Positions 36,468 through 45,118 are shown, numbered from the stretch's first letter. The stretch is DNA of 64,000 bases from Lachnospiraceae bacterium (GCA_017448245.1 JAFSLV010000011.1:1-64000), one strand, 5' to 3'. The notes: a model not told the origin generated them from the sequence alone. Translations and numbers: made by a program.

Positions 36468-39400
36468 ATGGAAACAGCAGTGTACAGACTCGGCGTCGAT
36501 ATCGGTTCGACGACCGTTAAAATCGCTTTACTGGACGACGAAGACAGGATTCTTTTTTCCGACTACAGGCGCCATTTTGCCAATATCCGCGAGACGCTTC
36601 TGGAACTCGTGGAAGAGATGGGAGAGAGAGGGGCTTCGATCCGTCCCGTCATCACGGGCTCCGGCGGGCTGGCGCTGGCCGGTGCGCTCGGCATCCCCTT
36701 TACACAGGAAGTCATCGCGGTGTCTACCGCGTTAAAAACGCTTGCACCCAGGACGGATGTGGCGATCGAGCTGGGCGGTGAGGACGCAAAGATCATCTAT
36801 TTTGAGCACGGCAATGTCGAGCAGCGTATGAACGGGATCTGCGCCGGCGGCACGGGCTCTTTTATCGACCAGATGGCGGCGCTCCTCCAGACGGATGCCG
36901 CAGGACTCAACGAGTATGCAAGGGAGTATAAGAGTCTCTACAACATCGCCGCACGCTGCGGTGTCTTTGCCAAGTCCGATATCCAGCCGCTCATCAACGA
37001 GGGCGCGACGCGCGAGGACCTTGCGGCATCGATCTTTCAGGCGGTGGTCAACCAGACAATCTCGGGACTTGCCTGCGGCAAGCCGATCCGCGGCCACATC
37101 GCGTTTCTCGGCGGCCCTCTGCACTTTTTGACGGAACTGAAGAAGGCGTTTATCCGGACGCTGCGTCTCGACGACGCGCATACCGTCGACGTGGAAAAGA
37201 GCCACCTCTTTGCCGCAATCGGCAGTGCGATGACGGCGGGAGAGGACCAGCGTGCCAAAAGAGACGGCGAGGGGGTCGTGGTTACCACGCAGCAGCTGAT
37301 CGAAAAGCTCTCCGCACCGATCCGTGTCGCCTCCGAGATCAGCCGGATGGAACCGCTCTTTACCGGCGAGGAGGAGTATCGGGCATTCCGCGAGAGGCAA
37401 TCGGAATATCGTGTAAAAACATCCGATTTAACGACATATAGTGGCAGGGCGTATCTCGGGATCGATGCCGGCAGCACCACGACCAAGCTGGCACTGATCG
37501 CGGAAAACGGTGACCTGCTGTATTCTTTTTACGCGGGCAATGAAGGGTCGCCTCTCAAGACTGCGATCGGCGCGATTCAGGAGATCTACCGGCTGAAGCC
37601 GGATCTCGTCATCGGCAGGGCCTGCTCCACGGGATACGGGGAGGCGCTTTTGAAATCGGCGCTGATGCTCGATGACGGAGAGGTCGAGACGATCGCGCAT
37701 TACAATGCGGCCGCTTATTTTGACCCGGAGGTTGACTGCATTCTCGATATCGGCGGGCAGGACATGAAGTGCATCAGGATCCGCGACGGTGCGGTCGATT
37801 CGGTGCAGCTCAACGAGGCTTGTTCCTCGGGATGCGGTTCCTTTATCGAGACCTTTGCCAAGTCCCTGGGCTACAGTGTGCAGGATTTTGCAAAGGAAGC
37901 GCTCTTTGCAAAGAGCCCGATCGATCTGGGCACGCGCTGTACGGTATTTATGAACAGCAATGTCAAGCAGGCGCAGAAGGAAGGCGCACCGGTGTCCGAC
38001 ATCTCCGCGGGACTTGCGTATTCCGTCATCAAGAATGCCCTGTTCAAGGTCATCAAGGTGTCCGATGCGACGAGCCTCGGACGTCATATCGTCGTGCAGG
38101 GCGGCACCTTCTATAATGACGCGGTACTCAGAGCTTTTGAAAAAACCATTGCCCCGGAAAAGAAGGAGGGCGCCGCGTCCGATTACGAGGTAATCCGGCC
38201 CGATATCGCGGGCATCATGGGCGCTTACGGTGCCGCGCTGATTGCGAGAAAGCGTGCGGGGGATACATCGGAAGGCTCTTCCATGCTTACATTGGATCAG
38301 ATCAACAATCTGCAGTATACCTCCACCATGGCGACCTGCAAGGGCTGCACCAATGCATGTCGATTAACCGTCAACAAATTTACGGGAGGACGTCAATACA
38401 TCTCCGGCAACCGTTGCGAACGGGGCCTCGGTCTCACCAAACAGCATACGGAAGTCCCCAATCTGTTTGACTACAAATTCCGCAGGGTCTTTGATTACGA
38501 ACCGCTTCCCGTCGAGTCGGCGCACCGCGGCACGGTCGGGATACCGCGTGTGCTCAACATGTATGAGAATTATCCGTTCTGGCATACATTTTTCACGAAG
38601 CTCGGATACCGTGTGATCCTGTCGCCTGTTTCGACGCGCAGGATCTACGAGCTCGGGATCGAATCGATCCCCTCGGAGTCGGAATGCTATCCCGCTAAGA
38701 TCGCGCACGGACATGTCGAGTGGCTGATCCGGAAGGGTGTGGATTTTGTTTTTTATCCCGGTCTCTTTTACGAGCGCAGGGAGGTCGAGGGTGCGACCAA
38801 TCATTACAACTGTCCGATCGTTACATCTTATTCCGAAAATATCAAAAACAATGTCGAGGCGATTACCGAAGGAAAGGCAAGGATCCGCAATCCGTTCCTG
38901 GCGTTTACCGATCTGAAGACGGCAACCGATGCGCTGATCCGTGAGTTTGCGGAAATCCCTGCGCGCGAGGTCATGCGTGCCGCCTATGCCGGGTGGCTCG
39001 AGATGAGTACGGCCAGGGCCGATGTCAAAAAGAAGGGCGAGGAAGCGCTTGCTTGGATGGAGCAAAACGGTAAGCACGGTATCGTCCTCGCGGGACGCCC
39101 GTACCATGTGGATCCGGAGATCCATCACGGGATTCCGGAAATGATCGCGTCCTATGACGTGGCGGTACTGACGGAGGACAGTGTGTCGCATCTGGGTACA
39201 CCGGAGAGGCCGCTGATCGTTTCCGATCAGTGGATGTATCATTCCAGGCTCTATGCGGCCGCCGCCTTTGTGCGCACCAGAGACGATCTGGACCTGATCC
39301 AGCTCAATTCCTTCGGCTGCGGCCTCGATGCCGTGACCACCGATCAGGTACAGGACATCCTGAACGGTTCCGACAAGATCTATACCTGTCTGAAAATCGA

Positions 39401-40829
39401 CGAGGTCAACAACCTCGGCAGCGCCAGGATCCGCGTGCGCTCGCTCCTGGCCGCGATCCGTGTGCGCGACGAGGAAAAGAAAAACCGCAGGATTCTCTCG
39501 ACGGCCAATGAACGCGTGATCTTTACGGAGGAGATGCGCAGGGAGTATACGATTCTGTGTCCGCAGATGTCGCCGATTCATTTTGATCTGATCGAGCCGG
39601 CCTTCCGTTCGCTCGGCTACAATGTCGTCGTCATGCAAAACGACAACCGTGCGGCGATCGACATGGGTCTCAAATATGTCAATAACGATGCCTGCTATCC
39701 GTCACTGTGGGTCGTCGGACAGATCATGGATGAGCTGCTCTCGGGCAAATACGATCCCGATAAAACGGCGGTACTGATGAGCCAGACCGGCGGCGGATGC
39801 CGTGCGACCAATTACGTCGGCTTTATCCGAAGAGCGCTGAAAAAGGCACACATGGAGCAGATCCCGGTTGTGTCGATCAATCTGTCCAAGCTCGAATCCA
39901 ATCCGGGTTTTCATATCAATGCAAAGATGCTCATCCGTGCGGCGTACGGTGCGATCATCGGGGATCTGTTTATGCGCTGCGTGTACCGGATGCGTCCGTA
40001 TGAAAAGGAAGCCGGCAGTGTCAATGCCTGTCACGAAAAGTGGAAGGAAAGAGCAAAAGCGTTTTTGATGCAGAAGCATCCGCGATTTGCAGCATTCAAA
40101 AAACTGTGCCGCGACATTGTGGAGGATTTTGACGCAATAGAGATCCTTGATATCAACAAGCCGCGCGTTGGTGTGGTCGGAGAGATTCTGGTCAAATTTG
40201 CTCCGGCGGCCAATAATCATCTGGTCGAGCTGCTCGAAAGAGAAGGTGCGGAGGCCGTGGTGCCGGATCTGATCGACTTTATGCAGTATTGCTTTTATGA
40301 CCAGATCTATAAGGCGCAGGAGATCGGAGGAACCATGCGCGCCGCGCTGCTTTCCCGTTTTGGCATATGGGCGATCGATTTTGCCCGCGGGGCCGCGAGA
40401 AAAGCGCTTGAAAGAAGCGTGCATTTCGATCCGCCGACGTCGATCTATACACTGGCATCTTATGCAAAGGACATCGTGTCACTCGGGAATCAGACCGGAG
40501 AAGGTTGGTTTCTGACTGCGGAGATGATCGAACTGATCAGGGAGGGTGCCCCCAATATCGTGTGCACACAACCCTTCGGATGCCTGCCCAATCATGTCGT
40601 CGGCAAGGGCGTCATCAAGGAGCTGCGCAAGCGCTATCCGGGCGCCAATATCGTCGCCATCGATTATGATCCGGGCGCCAGTGAGGTCAATCAGCTCAAC
40701 CGCATCAAGCTGATGCTTTCGAGCGCCCAGTCGGGTGCTGCGCTCAAGACGGTCGCGGGCGACAGATCATCAGAGCAAAAGCAGCAATCCCTCTCATCCG
40801 CAGGAGATCGGGAACGCAGGAGCGCATAA
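36468..40829 (+). CDS. giant acyl-CoA dehydratase activase-type protein (BadF/HgdC + DUF2229)
   Basis: This 1453-aa protein fuses two ASKHA-fold activase domains to a DUF2229/HgdB-like half. Domain 1 (about 5-265) has GVDIGSTTVKIALLD, ELGGEDAKIIYF, GICAGGTGSF and ARCGVFAKSD; domain 2 (about 322-590) repeats these as GIDAGSTTTKLAL, DIGGQDMKCI, ACSSGCGSFIE and TRCTVFMNSN. In HgdC the equivalent two cysteines bind a [4Fe-4S] cluster shared by the dimer, so this chain could form an internal dimer. A Cys cluster (TCKGCTNAC, about 627-635) follows, then DUF2229 (FYPGLFYERREVEGATNHYN) and a C-terminal HgdB-like region. By family it may drive ATP-coupled low-potential electron transfer, but the substrate is unknown. 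GGGAGAGG precedes the start. Confidence 0.9.
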   Translation: METAVYRLGVDIGSTTVKIALLDDEDRILFSDYRRHFANIRETLLELVEEMGERGASIRPVITGSGGLALAGALGIPFTQEVIAVSTALKTLAPRTDVAIELGGEDAKIIYFEHGNVEQRMNGICAGGTGSFIDQMAALLQTDAAGLNEYAREYKSLYNIAARCGVFAKSDIQPLINEGATREDLAASIFQAVVNQTISGLACGKPIRGHIAFLGGPLHFLTELKKAFIRTLRLDDAHTVDVEKSHLFAAIGSAMTAGEDQRAKRDGEGVVVTTQQLIEKLSAPIRVASEISRMEPLFTGEEEYRAFRERQSEYRVKTSDLTTYSGRAYLGIDAGSTTTKLALIAENGDLLYSFYAGNEGSPLKTAIGAIQEIYRLKPDLVIGRACSTGYGEALLKSALMLDDGEVETIAHYNAAAYFDPEVDCILDIGGQDMKCIRIRDGAVDSVQLNEACSSGCGSFIETFAKSLGYSVQDFAKEALFAKSPIDLGTRCTVFMNSNVKQAQKEGAPVSDISAGLAYSVIKNALFKVIKVSDATSLGRHIVVQGGTFYNDAVLRAFEKTIAPEKKEGAASDYEVIRPDIAGIMGAYGAALIARKRAGDTSEGSSMLTLDQINNLQYTSTMATCKGCTNACRLTVNKFTGGRQYISGNRCERGLGLTKQHTEVPNLFDYKFRRVFDYEPLPVESAHRGTVGIPRVLNMYENYPFWHTFFTKLGYRVILSPVSTRRIYELGIESIPSESECYPAKIAHGHVEWLIRKGVDFVFYPGLFYERREVEGATNHYNCPIVTSYSENIKNNVEAITEGKARIRNPFLAFTDLKTATDALIREFAEIPAREVMRAAYAGWLEMSTARADVKKKGEEALAWMEQNGKHGIVLAGRPYHVDPEIHHGIPEMIASYDVAVLTEDSVSHLGTPERPLIVSDQWMYHSRLYAAAAFVRTRDDLDLIQLNSFGCGLDAVTTDQVQDILNGSDKIYTCLKIDEVNNLGSARIRVRSLLAAIRVRDEEKKNRRILSTANERVIFTEEMRREYTILCPQMSPIHFDLIEPAFRSLGYNVVVMQNDNRAAIDMGLKYVNNDACYPSLWVVGQIMDELLSGKYDPDKTAVLMSQTGGGCRATNYVGFIRRALKKAHMEQIPVVSINLSKLESNPGFHINAKMLIRAAYGAIIGDLFMRCVYRMRPYEKEAGSVNACHEKWKERAKAFLMQKHPRFAAFKKLCRDIVEDFDAIEILDINKPRVGVVGEILVKFAPAANNHLVELLEREGAEAVVPDLIDFMQYCFYDQIYKAQEIGGTMRAALLSRFGIWAIDFARGAARKALERSVHFDPPTSIYTLASYAKDIVSLGNQTGEGWFLTAEMIELIREGAPNIVCTQPFGCLPNHVVGKGVIKELRKRYPGANIVAIDYDPGASEVNQLNRIKLMLSSAQSGAALKTVAGDRSSEQKQQSLSSAGDRERRSA

Positions 40830-40872
40830 CGCATCCGGATTTTGAGGACTGACGCTTCGTTTTTTCGGGAGG

Positions 40873-40977
40873 ATGTGCAACATTACACACAGCCACTGTG
40901 GTTATGTTTCACCGGACGAGTACGAACGGCAATATCAAAAACTCTTGTCGAAGTACGAACGAACAATGGCAGCGTAA
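40873..40977 (+). pseudogene. C-terminal remnant of an IS3-type transposase
   Basis: A 34-codon frame reads MCNITHSHCGYVSPDEYERQ then YQKLLSKYERTMAA and stop. HSHCGYVSPDEYE matches the (R)xHSxxxYxSPxEFE tail of IS3-family OrfB integrases. The rest of the transposase is missing. The following CAGTTTAATTTGCGC at 40991-41005 may be the outer end of the lost element. Confidence 0.5.
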
Positions 40978-41080
40978 AGGAGGATTACCCCAGTTTAATT
41001 TGCGCTAAATCTTGACACAGGTACAGCACGTCGCCGGTATAGATTACATTCATGCGAAGCCGGAAGTCTTCCTCCTCATT

Positions 41081-41473
41081 TTATTGTCCCGTCAGGAGGC
41101 GTGATAAGTCCGCGAGCGGCGCGACCGCTGCCTGCAGGTCCGTGATGGCGGTGGAGAGCGCGTTGAAGTCGACGGCGGTGAGTCCTTCAAAGAGCGTGCC
41201 GCTTGTTTTGGTGATGGACTCCGTCATCGTGCTGACGCCGGAGAGTGCGCCGGAGACCTCCGTCAGCGTGGTGGAAGCGCTTTGCATCAGCTCCTGCGCG
41301 TTGGCGGCTGTCTGGGAGATTCTTGTCATCAGCCCGACAAGCTGCGGCACCAGGATGACCGCGGCAATCAAAACAACCGCGAGGATGCCGCCCATGATGA
41401 AGGCAAGGAGCCGCGAAAAGCGCGCTTCTTTTTTTGTCTGTTCCAGGATTTCCTTTAAGGTTTCTTCTGCCAT
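41081..41473 (-). CDS. single-pass membrane protein with coiled-coil tail
   Basis: The 130-aa product has a charged N-terminus (MAEETLKEILEQTKKEARFS), one membrane segment (about residues 24-50, LLAFIMGGILAVVLIAAVIL) and an extracytoplasmic Thr/Ser-rich tail with heptad-like spacing (ISQTAANAQELMQSASTTLT). The start at 41473 has GGAGGAG upstream. It is the last of three small minus-strand genes. I do not recognise the family; the tail resembles DUF948 or methyl-accepting-type coils. Confidence 0.65.
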   Translation of the reverse strand: MAEETLKEILEQTKKEARFSRLLAFIMGGILAVVLIAAVILVPQLVGLMTRISQTAANAQELMQSASTTLTEVSGALSGVSTMTESITKTSGTLFEGLTAVDFNALSTAITDLQAAVAPLADLSRLLTGQ

Positions 41474-41490
41474 GTGTGCTCCTCCGGATG

Positions 41491-41697
41491 TCAATGATCT
41501 CTGTGCGCTTCCGTCTCTTTTTCTTTACGGGAACAGTTGTAATTGTAGATCATACAAAGCAGGGATATCAGCATGCAAAGTGCCGTGATCCCCCAGGCGA
41601 TTCTCGGAAGCTCTCCGACAATCAAATTGACAAGGTACAGGACAAGAGCCGTAAAGCTGCTCAGAATCCCGAGAATGATAATGACCTTTTGCTTCAT
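41491..41697 (-). CDS. small two-pass membrane protein
   Basis: The 68-aa product starts MKQKVIIILGILSSFTALVL after GGGAGG and has two hydrophobic segments (residues 4-22 and about 34-53) and a charged, Glu/Lys-rich tail. It lies 17 bases before the membrane protein at 41081-41473, so the two are probably co-translated. No known family was recognised. Confidence 0.6.
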   Translation of the reverse strand: MKQKVIIILGILSSFTALVLYLVNLIVGELPRIAWGITALCMLISLLCMIYNYNCSRKEKETEAHRDH

Positions 41698-41752
41698 AAA
41701 AGCCTCCCACTCTTTTTTTATGCGTTGGCCATATCCATATTTTAGCGCATTA

Positions 41753-41905
41753 TCAGGCAAAAATGAATACAAGCTCTTTCTTTAGCTGCCGCTCCGTCCG
41801 TATTTCATCAACGGGCTTGCCCTCCATAAAGGCGAGGATCTCACGATCCTCCTGCGACCACCCCAGCCGGTTACGATGCTGTTTGATTTGTGCTGCAAGC
41901 TCCAT
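41753..41905 (-). CDS. short XRE-like HTH protein, probably truncated
   Basis: The 50-aa frame begins MELAAQIKQHRNRLGWSQED, the first helices of an XRE regulator, but then reads REILAFMEGKPVDEIRTERQ instead of the recognition helix. GGGAG sits 6 bases before the ATG. Full-length relatives usually continue with a recognition helix (VSRQTISNWE-like) and a membrane tail. Here an internal deletion may have joined the HTH start to a later segment, or it may be a genuine small protein. It leads the three-gene membrane cassette, and TTTTGACA palindromes lie upstream of it. Confidence 0.5.
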   Translation of the reverse strand: MELAAQIKQHRNRLGWSQEDREILAFMEGKPVDEIRTERQLKKELVFIFA

Positions 41906-41969
41906 TGCGTTCTCCCTGAAGGATTGTTGTTTACCTGCTCATCATAGAGACCGGGAATCACCTTCGTCT

Positions 41970-42020
41970 ATCAAAAGTCTTTGACATGGCTCTTTTTCGG
42001 CTGTCAAAAGGTTTTGACAG
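41970..42020. promoter_or_regulatory. two TGTCAAA palindromes between divergent genes
   Basis: CTGTCAAAAGGTTTTGACAG at 42001-42020 is a perfect inverted repeat with 9-base arms. A related imperfect copy, ATCAAAAGTCTTTGACAT, lies at about 41970-41987. Their centres are about 32 bases apart, near three helical turns, as expected for cooperative dimers. They lie between the HTH cassette and the Fic gene. Confidence 0.55.
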
Positions 42021-42090
42021 GGGCGGGTTTCGCCTGTTTATTTTTATTATAGCATCTTATGGGGTGCGTATTCCTGAAAAAAACTTTCCG

Positions 42091-42136
42091 GTTAGGGAAC
42101 ATTATGGTATAATAGAGCGACGAAAATAACCCTAAC
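42091..42136 (+). promoter_or_regulatory. promoter of the Fic gene flanked by inverted repeats
   Basis: TATAAT at 42108-42113 is preceded by TTTCCG 17 bases upstream. GTTAGGG (42091-42097) and CCCTAAC (42130-42136) form 7-base inverted arms on either side of the -10 and the start of transcription. Confidence 0.5.
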
Positions 42137-42155
42137 AAAACAATGGAGTGTTTTC

Positions 42156-43091
42156 ATGTCGGATTTTGATTTGATCCGGGAAAACTTGCAAAAAAAAGCA
42201 GACTTAAATGCCCGATTAAGCCTACTTCCTTATGATGGCACACCTGAGGTAAAGGACGTAAAAGGGCAGAAGTATTTATATATACGCAAGCGTGTCGGGA
42301 GACGCATGACGTCAACCTATGTGGGCAAGTATTCGGAAGAGCTTCACCGTCTGTTACTTCGGAATCATGCGGAGGCGCGCGAGATTCGAAAAGAACTCCG
42401 GAAGGCGGATAAGACGCTTGCAGCATTGGGCTATCAGGAGGGGGAGTTATCTCCGCGTGTGATTCAGAATATCGATTTTGCAAGAGTACACATGAAGAGC
42501 AATATCTACGATCAGGCTGTTCTGGAAGGTGTTGCTACATCCTTTCCGCAGACAGAGGAAATCATCGAAAACGGAAAAGTGAACGGCGTGACCGCGACGG
42601 ACGTGCAAAAAATTCTGAATCTGAAACATGCATGGGAATTCATCTTGGATGCAGATATCGTCCGGGCCGATAGTAATTATGATATGCTTTGCCATATTGC
42701 AAAGCTGGTGAATGAAGGATTCTTTTCGGACGGCGGACGCATTCGCGGTGTACCTGTCACCATTGGGGGTTCTTCTTATGTGCCCCCCATACCGATCGAA
42801 TCTGTTGTAAAAGAGCAAATAAACGTTATTTTGAAATCCAATCAGGACGCGATCGATATCGCATGCTCGCTCTGCCTGTATACCATGAAAACGCAGGTTT
42901 TTCTTGACGGAAATAAGCGCGCTGCAGTGATTTTTGCCAATCAGTATCTGATTGCGCATGGTGGCGGGTTTATCGTTATCCCTGAGAAGTATGTATCAAC
43001 GTTCAAAAAAATGCTTGTGAAGTACTATGAGGGCGATGATGATGGAGAGATTATGGGTTTCTTAAAAGAAAAATGCTGGAGAAGGTTTTGA
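42156..43091 (+). CDS. Fic-domain protein with altered catalytic motif
   Basis: The 311-aa protein has an alpha-helical Fic domain. The motif reads QVFLDGNKR (about residues 247-255) where catalytic Fic enzymes have HxFxDGNGR/K, so the base His is replaced by Gln. The LEGVATSFPQTEE segment (about 123-135) sits where many Fic proteins carry their inhibitory helix. The N-terminal 90 residues are an extra domain with basic and aromatic residues (KGQKYLYIRKRVGRRMTSTY). Such proteins may be inactive antitoxin-like relatives, kinases of Doc type, or use another mechanism; the first two are inferences. GGAG precedes the ATG. Confidence 0.78.
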   Translation: MSDFDLIRENLQKKADLNARLSLLPYDGTPEVKDVKGQKYLYIRKRVGRRMTSTYVGKYSEELHRLLLRNHAEAREIRKELRKADKTLAALGYQEGELSPRVIQNIDFARVHMKSNIYDQAVLEGVATSFPQTEEIIENGKVNGVTATDVQKILNLKHAWEFILDADIVRADSNYDMLCHIAKLVNEGFFSDGGRIRGVPVTIGGSSYVPPIPIESVVKEQINVILKSNQDAIDIACSLCLYTMKTQVFLDGNKRAAVIFANQYLIAHGGGFIVIPEKYVSTFKKMLVKYYEGDDDGEIMGFLKEKCWRRF

Positions 43092-43246
43092 GACGTCCCG
43101 CCTTTCATTTCATAATTGCTTCAAACGCATGATCTGCAGCGGTCCGGGCGTGGCACTGCAAAAAAGGTACTATATCTTTCTCCTCATGGCTGTGGTAAGG
43201 TTTGATTAGCCGATATTCAATCGTTTAAAGCTAAGAGGTGAGCGTC

Positions 43247-43717
43247 ATGAAAAACATACGAATGGTGCTGTTTGGAGAACTGATTCTGTTTGTCGTACTG
43301 TTTGCTTTTGCGCTTTCAAACGCAACCATATCCTCCGTGTTATGGTTTGTCGATTTTCCTTCCCTGATACTGATCGCACTGGCGTTGATTCCCGGGCTGA
43401 TCATTATGGGAGCATGGAAGGATTTCCTGAAGTCGTTTTCTGTCGGCGTAAAGCATTACAAGCTTCTGGAGCTAAAAAATATCGTCGGGGCGGTTGTTGC
43501 GGCGCAGAAGCTGACGGTGTTGGGCGCACTGTTCGGTATCATCACATCCGCGGTGCTTCTTATGGGAGCATTGGATGATTATACGTTAATCGGCGCAAGG
43601 CTGGCAATGTGTTTTCTGTCCGGTCTTTATGCTGTGGTTGTGGAGTTCTTTCTTTTGCCGCTGAGGTGGAATGCCGAACGCAGGATGAATGAAGAGATGG
43701 ATCTGGGGGATGAATGA
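43247..43717 (+). CDS. MotA/TolQ/ExbB-like four-pass membrane protein
   Basis: The 156-aa protein has four predicted membrane segments (about 6-25, 32-53, 79-106 and 117-142). The central pair, VDFPSLILIALALIPGLI and NIVGAVVAAQKLTVLGALFG, resembles the MotA/ExbB proton-channel fold, though it is much shorter than MotA. The start at 43247 follows AGAGGTGA. The gene overlaps the LuxR-type HTH gene by 8 bases, so they are co-translated. A role as an ion-flow or membrane-state sensor for that regulator is speculative. Confidence 0.6.
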   Translation: MKNIRMVLFGELILFVVLFAFALSNATISSVLWFVDFPSLILIALALIPGLIIMGAWKDFLKSFSVGVKHYKLLELKNIVGAVVAAQKLTVLGALFGIITSAVLLMGALDDYTLIGARLAMCFLSGLYAVVVEFFLLPLRWNAERRMNEEMDLGDE

Positions 43718-43946
43718 GCCCGAGATCACAAAAGAAAAGTATCTCAGGGTCGCCCGCAGGTTCGGGTTGACGAAACGTGAGCTTGAGTTGGGCTTTTTGA
43801 AGGTTTCCGGTTTTACAAATCGAAGGATTGCATATATGTTTGGCATATCGGAACAAACGGTCAAAAACCATTTCTCGCACATTTACGAAAAAGCATGGGT
43901 TCCGGGAAGAAAAGAGTTTCGGGAGCTGTTTGTTAAGGATGCGTAA
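43710..43946 (+). CDS. LuxR-type HTH DNA-binding protein
   Basis: The 78-aa protein is little more than a LuxR/GerE-type helix-turn-helix: GLTKRELELGFLKVSGFTNR and then RIAYMFGISEQTVKNHFSHI. No receiver or ligand domain is present. The ATG at 43710 lies 8 bases inside the end of the MotA-like gene, and its own end overlaps the SurA-like gene by 8 bases. This tight three-gene overlap implies equal synthesis and a shared function. Confidence 0.75.
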   Translation: MNEPEITKEKYLRVARRFGLTKRELELGFLKVSGFTNRRIAYMFGISEQTVKNHFSHIYEKAWVPGRKEFRELFVKDA

Positions 43947-44670
43947 AAAAAACGGAGATCGCGCGAACGTAAAAAAAGGACTGGCAGTCTTTTTTATACT
44001 GTTTCTTCTGCTCGCAGTGTTCAGTGTTTTCAGCATGTACCGGCGTTATCAAAGAGAGCGGTTTGCATATGAGGATCATCTTGAAGATGCGGTGATACAG
44101 ATCGATGGTGAGGCGGTCACGCTGCGCAGGTTTGGCTATTACATCTACAAGGTGGAGGATTTTGTGCAGCAACAGGCTTTGCTGTATGACAAAAATGATC
44201 CCGTCCAATACTGGAATGTGCATTTTTCTGCGGGAGCGGATTCCGTTTTTATGAGGGACTATGCAAAGGAAATCGCGATGGAAACATGTATCCGTGATTT
44301 GATTTATGCGCAGCGCGCGCGGGAGGAAGGATATGCGCTTTCCGCGGAAGAAGAGCAGCAGGCACTTGAACGGTCGCGTAACGTATTTGATGGTATGGAG
44401 CCCGCGCAAAGGGACGCGACCGGATTGACGTGGGAGGACATATTGTACATCGAACGTGATAAACTGATCGGAGAACGATATGCGGACAACTATCTGGCCT
44501 CCCACGATGTCACCGTATATGGAGATTCCGCGTCAGGCGCATTGTCCTACGACGGTGCATACTATTTGCAGGTAATAAAGCCGCAGCATACGGTGATCCT
44601 GAACGAGGATCTGATCCGGAGGCTTTCCGTTGGCACAATCACGGTGAATATGGGAAGAGCGGAAAAATGA
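43939..44670 (+). CDS. membrane-anchored SurA/PrsA-like protein
   Basis: The 243-aa protein has a cytoplasmic basic N-terminus, one membrane segment (about residues 15-36) and an outer alpha-helical part. Residues 55-185 (AVIQIDGEAVTLRRFGYYIY through ERDKLIGERYADNYL) resemble the N-terminal chaperone module of SurA/PrsA/trigger-factor-like foldases. No parvulin isomerase domain is present. The ATG at 43939 overlaps the end of the HTH gene. It may fold or sense an exported protein, a role inferred from the fold. Confidence 0.6.
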   Translation: MRKKNGDRANVKKGLAVFFILFLLLAVFSVFSMYRRYQRERFAYEDHLEDAVIQIDGEAVTLRRFGYYIYKVEDFVQQQALLYDKNDPVQYWNVHFSAGADSVFMRDYAKEIAMETCIRDLIYAQRAREEGYALSAEEEQQALERSRNVFDGMEPAQRDATGLTWEDILYIERDKLIGERYADNYLASHDVTVYGDSASGALSYDGAYYLQVIKPQHTVILNEDLIRRLSVGTITVNMGRAEK

Positions 44671-44711
44671 GCTTTATGCAGGGTCATAAAACAAGCAATC
44701 GATCGAAAAAA

Positions 44712-44739
44712 AGAGCAGACCGTATTTCAGGTCTGCTCT
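44712..44739 (-). terminator. hairpin with minus-strand T run
   Basis: AGAGCAGACC (44712-44721) and GGTCTGCTCT (44730-44739) form a 10-base stem. Seven A residues just before it on the plus strand become a T run on the minus strand. It ends minus-strand transcripts and its stem may also slow plus-strand ones. Confidence 0.75.
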
Positions 44740-44872
44740 GATATTGTTTGAAGGGTTTTTGGGTTACTCTGTCGGAGGAACGTATCTATTTTATTCTCCA
44801 CTATATAAGACAATACATTTCGGTAAGTGGTTTTATATTTTTGAAAAGAATTTCCCCATAACAAAAAGAAAT
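44740..44872. other. AT-rich non-coding stretch
   Basis: No reading frame with a ribosome site is seen on either strand. It separates the terminator hairpin from the terminator-like hairpin and tRNA-like remnant that follow. Confidence 0.5.
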
Positions 44873-44905
44873 CCCAGAAAGCCGCCATCCAAGCGACTTT
44901 CAGGG
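44873..44905 (-). terminator. terminator-like hairpin after the tRNA-like remnant
   Basis: CCCAGAAAGCCGC (44873-44885) and GCGACTTTCAGGG (44893-44905) can pair at 11 of 13 positions, followed on the minus strand by ATTTCTTTTTG. It resembles the terminator after the intact tRNA-Pro at 48580-48620 (a related GAAAGNC...GGCTTTC stem), so tRNA end and terminator look duplicated together. Confidence 0.6.
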
Positions 44906-44919
44906 AAATCTACCGAATC

Positions 44920-44991
44920 GGAGTGACTGGATTCGAAGGCGGCCCACATTCCGCAATACCGAGGTCCCCCGGACCTCGTGCGACTAATTGT
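44920..44991 (-). pseudogene. tRNA-like remnant with hairpin insertion
   Basis: The minus strand ends with TTCGAATCCAGTCACTCCGA, the same 20 bases as the 3' end of the intact tRNA-Pro at 48625. Upstream come GTGGGCCGCC and then GAGGTCCGGGGGACCTC (44961-44977), a perfect hairpin, in the place of the anticodon arm. The 5' half of a tRNA is missing. A related remnant lies at about 48718-48793. Confidence 0.6.
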
Positions 44992-45118
44992 TTTCCCGGA
45001 AGGGAACAGAAGAGTACCTGTAGTCCCATTTGTTCCTGTAAAATCTGTGATTTCAACATTTCAAGCGCATCGAAAATGAAAGTGTCGAAAAACAGTGAGT
45101 GGATTCCAATGCGTATTT

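Noticed and set aside
38364-39638. 424-codon minus-strand frame
   Set aside because: It is antisense to the giant activase gene and shows no family features.
41763-41984. 73-codon plus-strand frame
   Set aside because: It lies opposite the XRE-like start on the minus strand and has no ribosome site.
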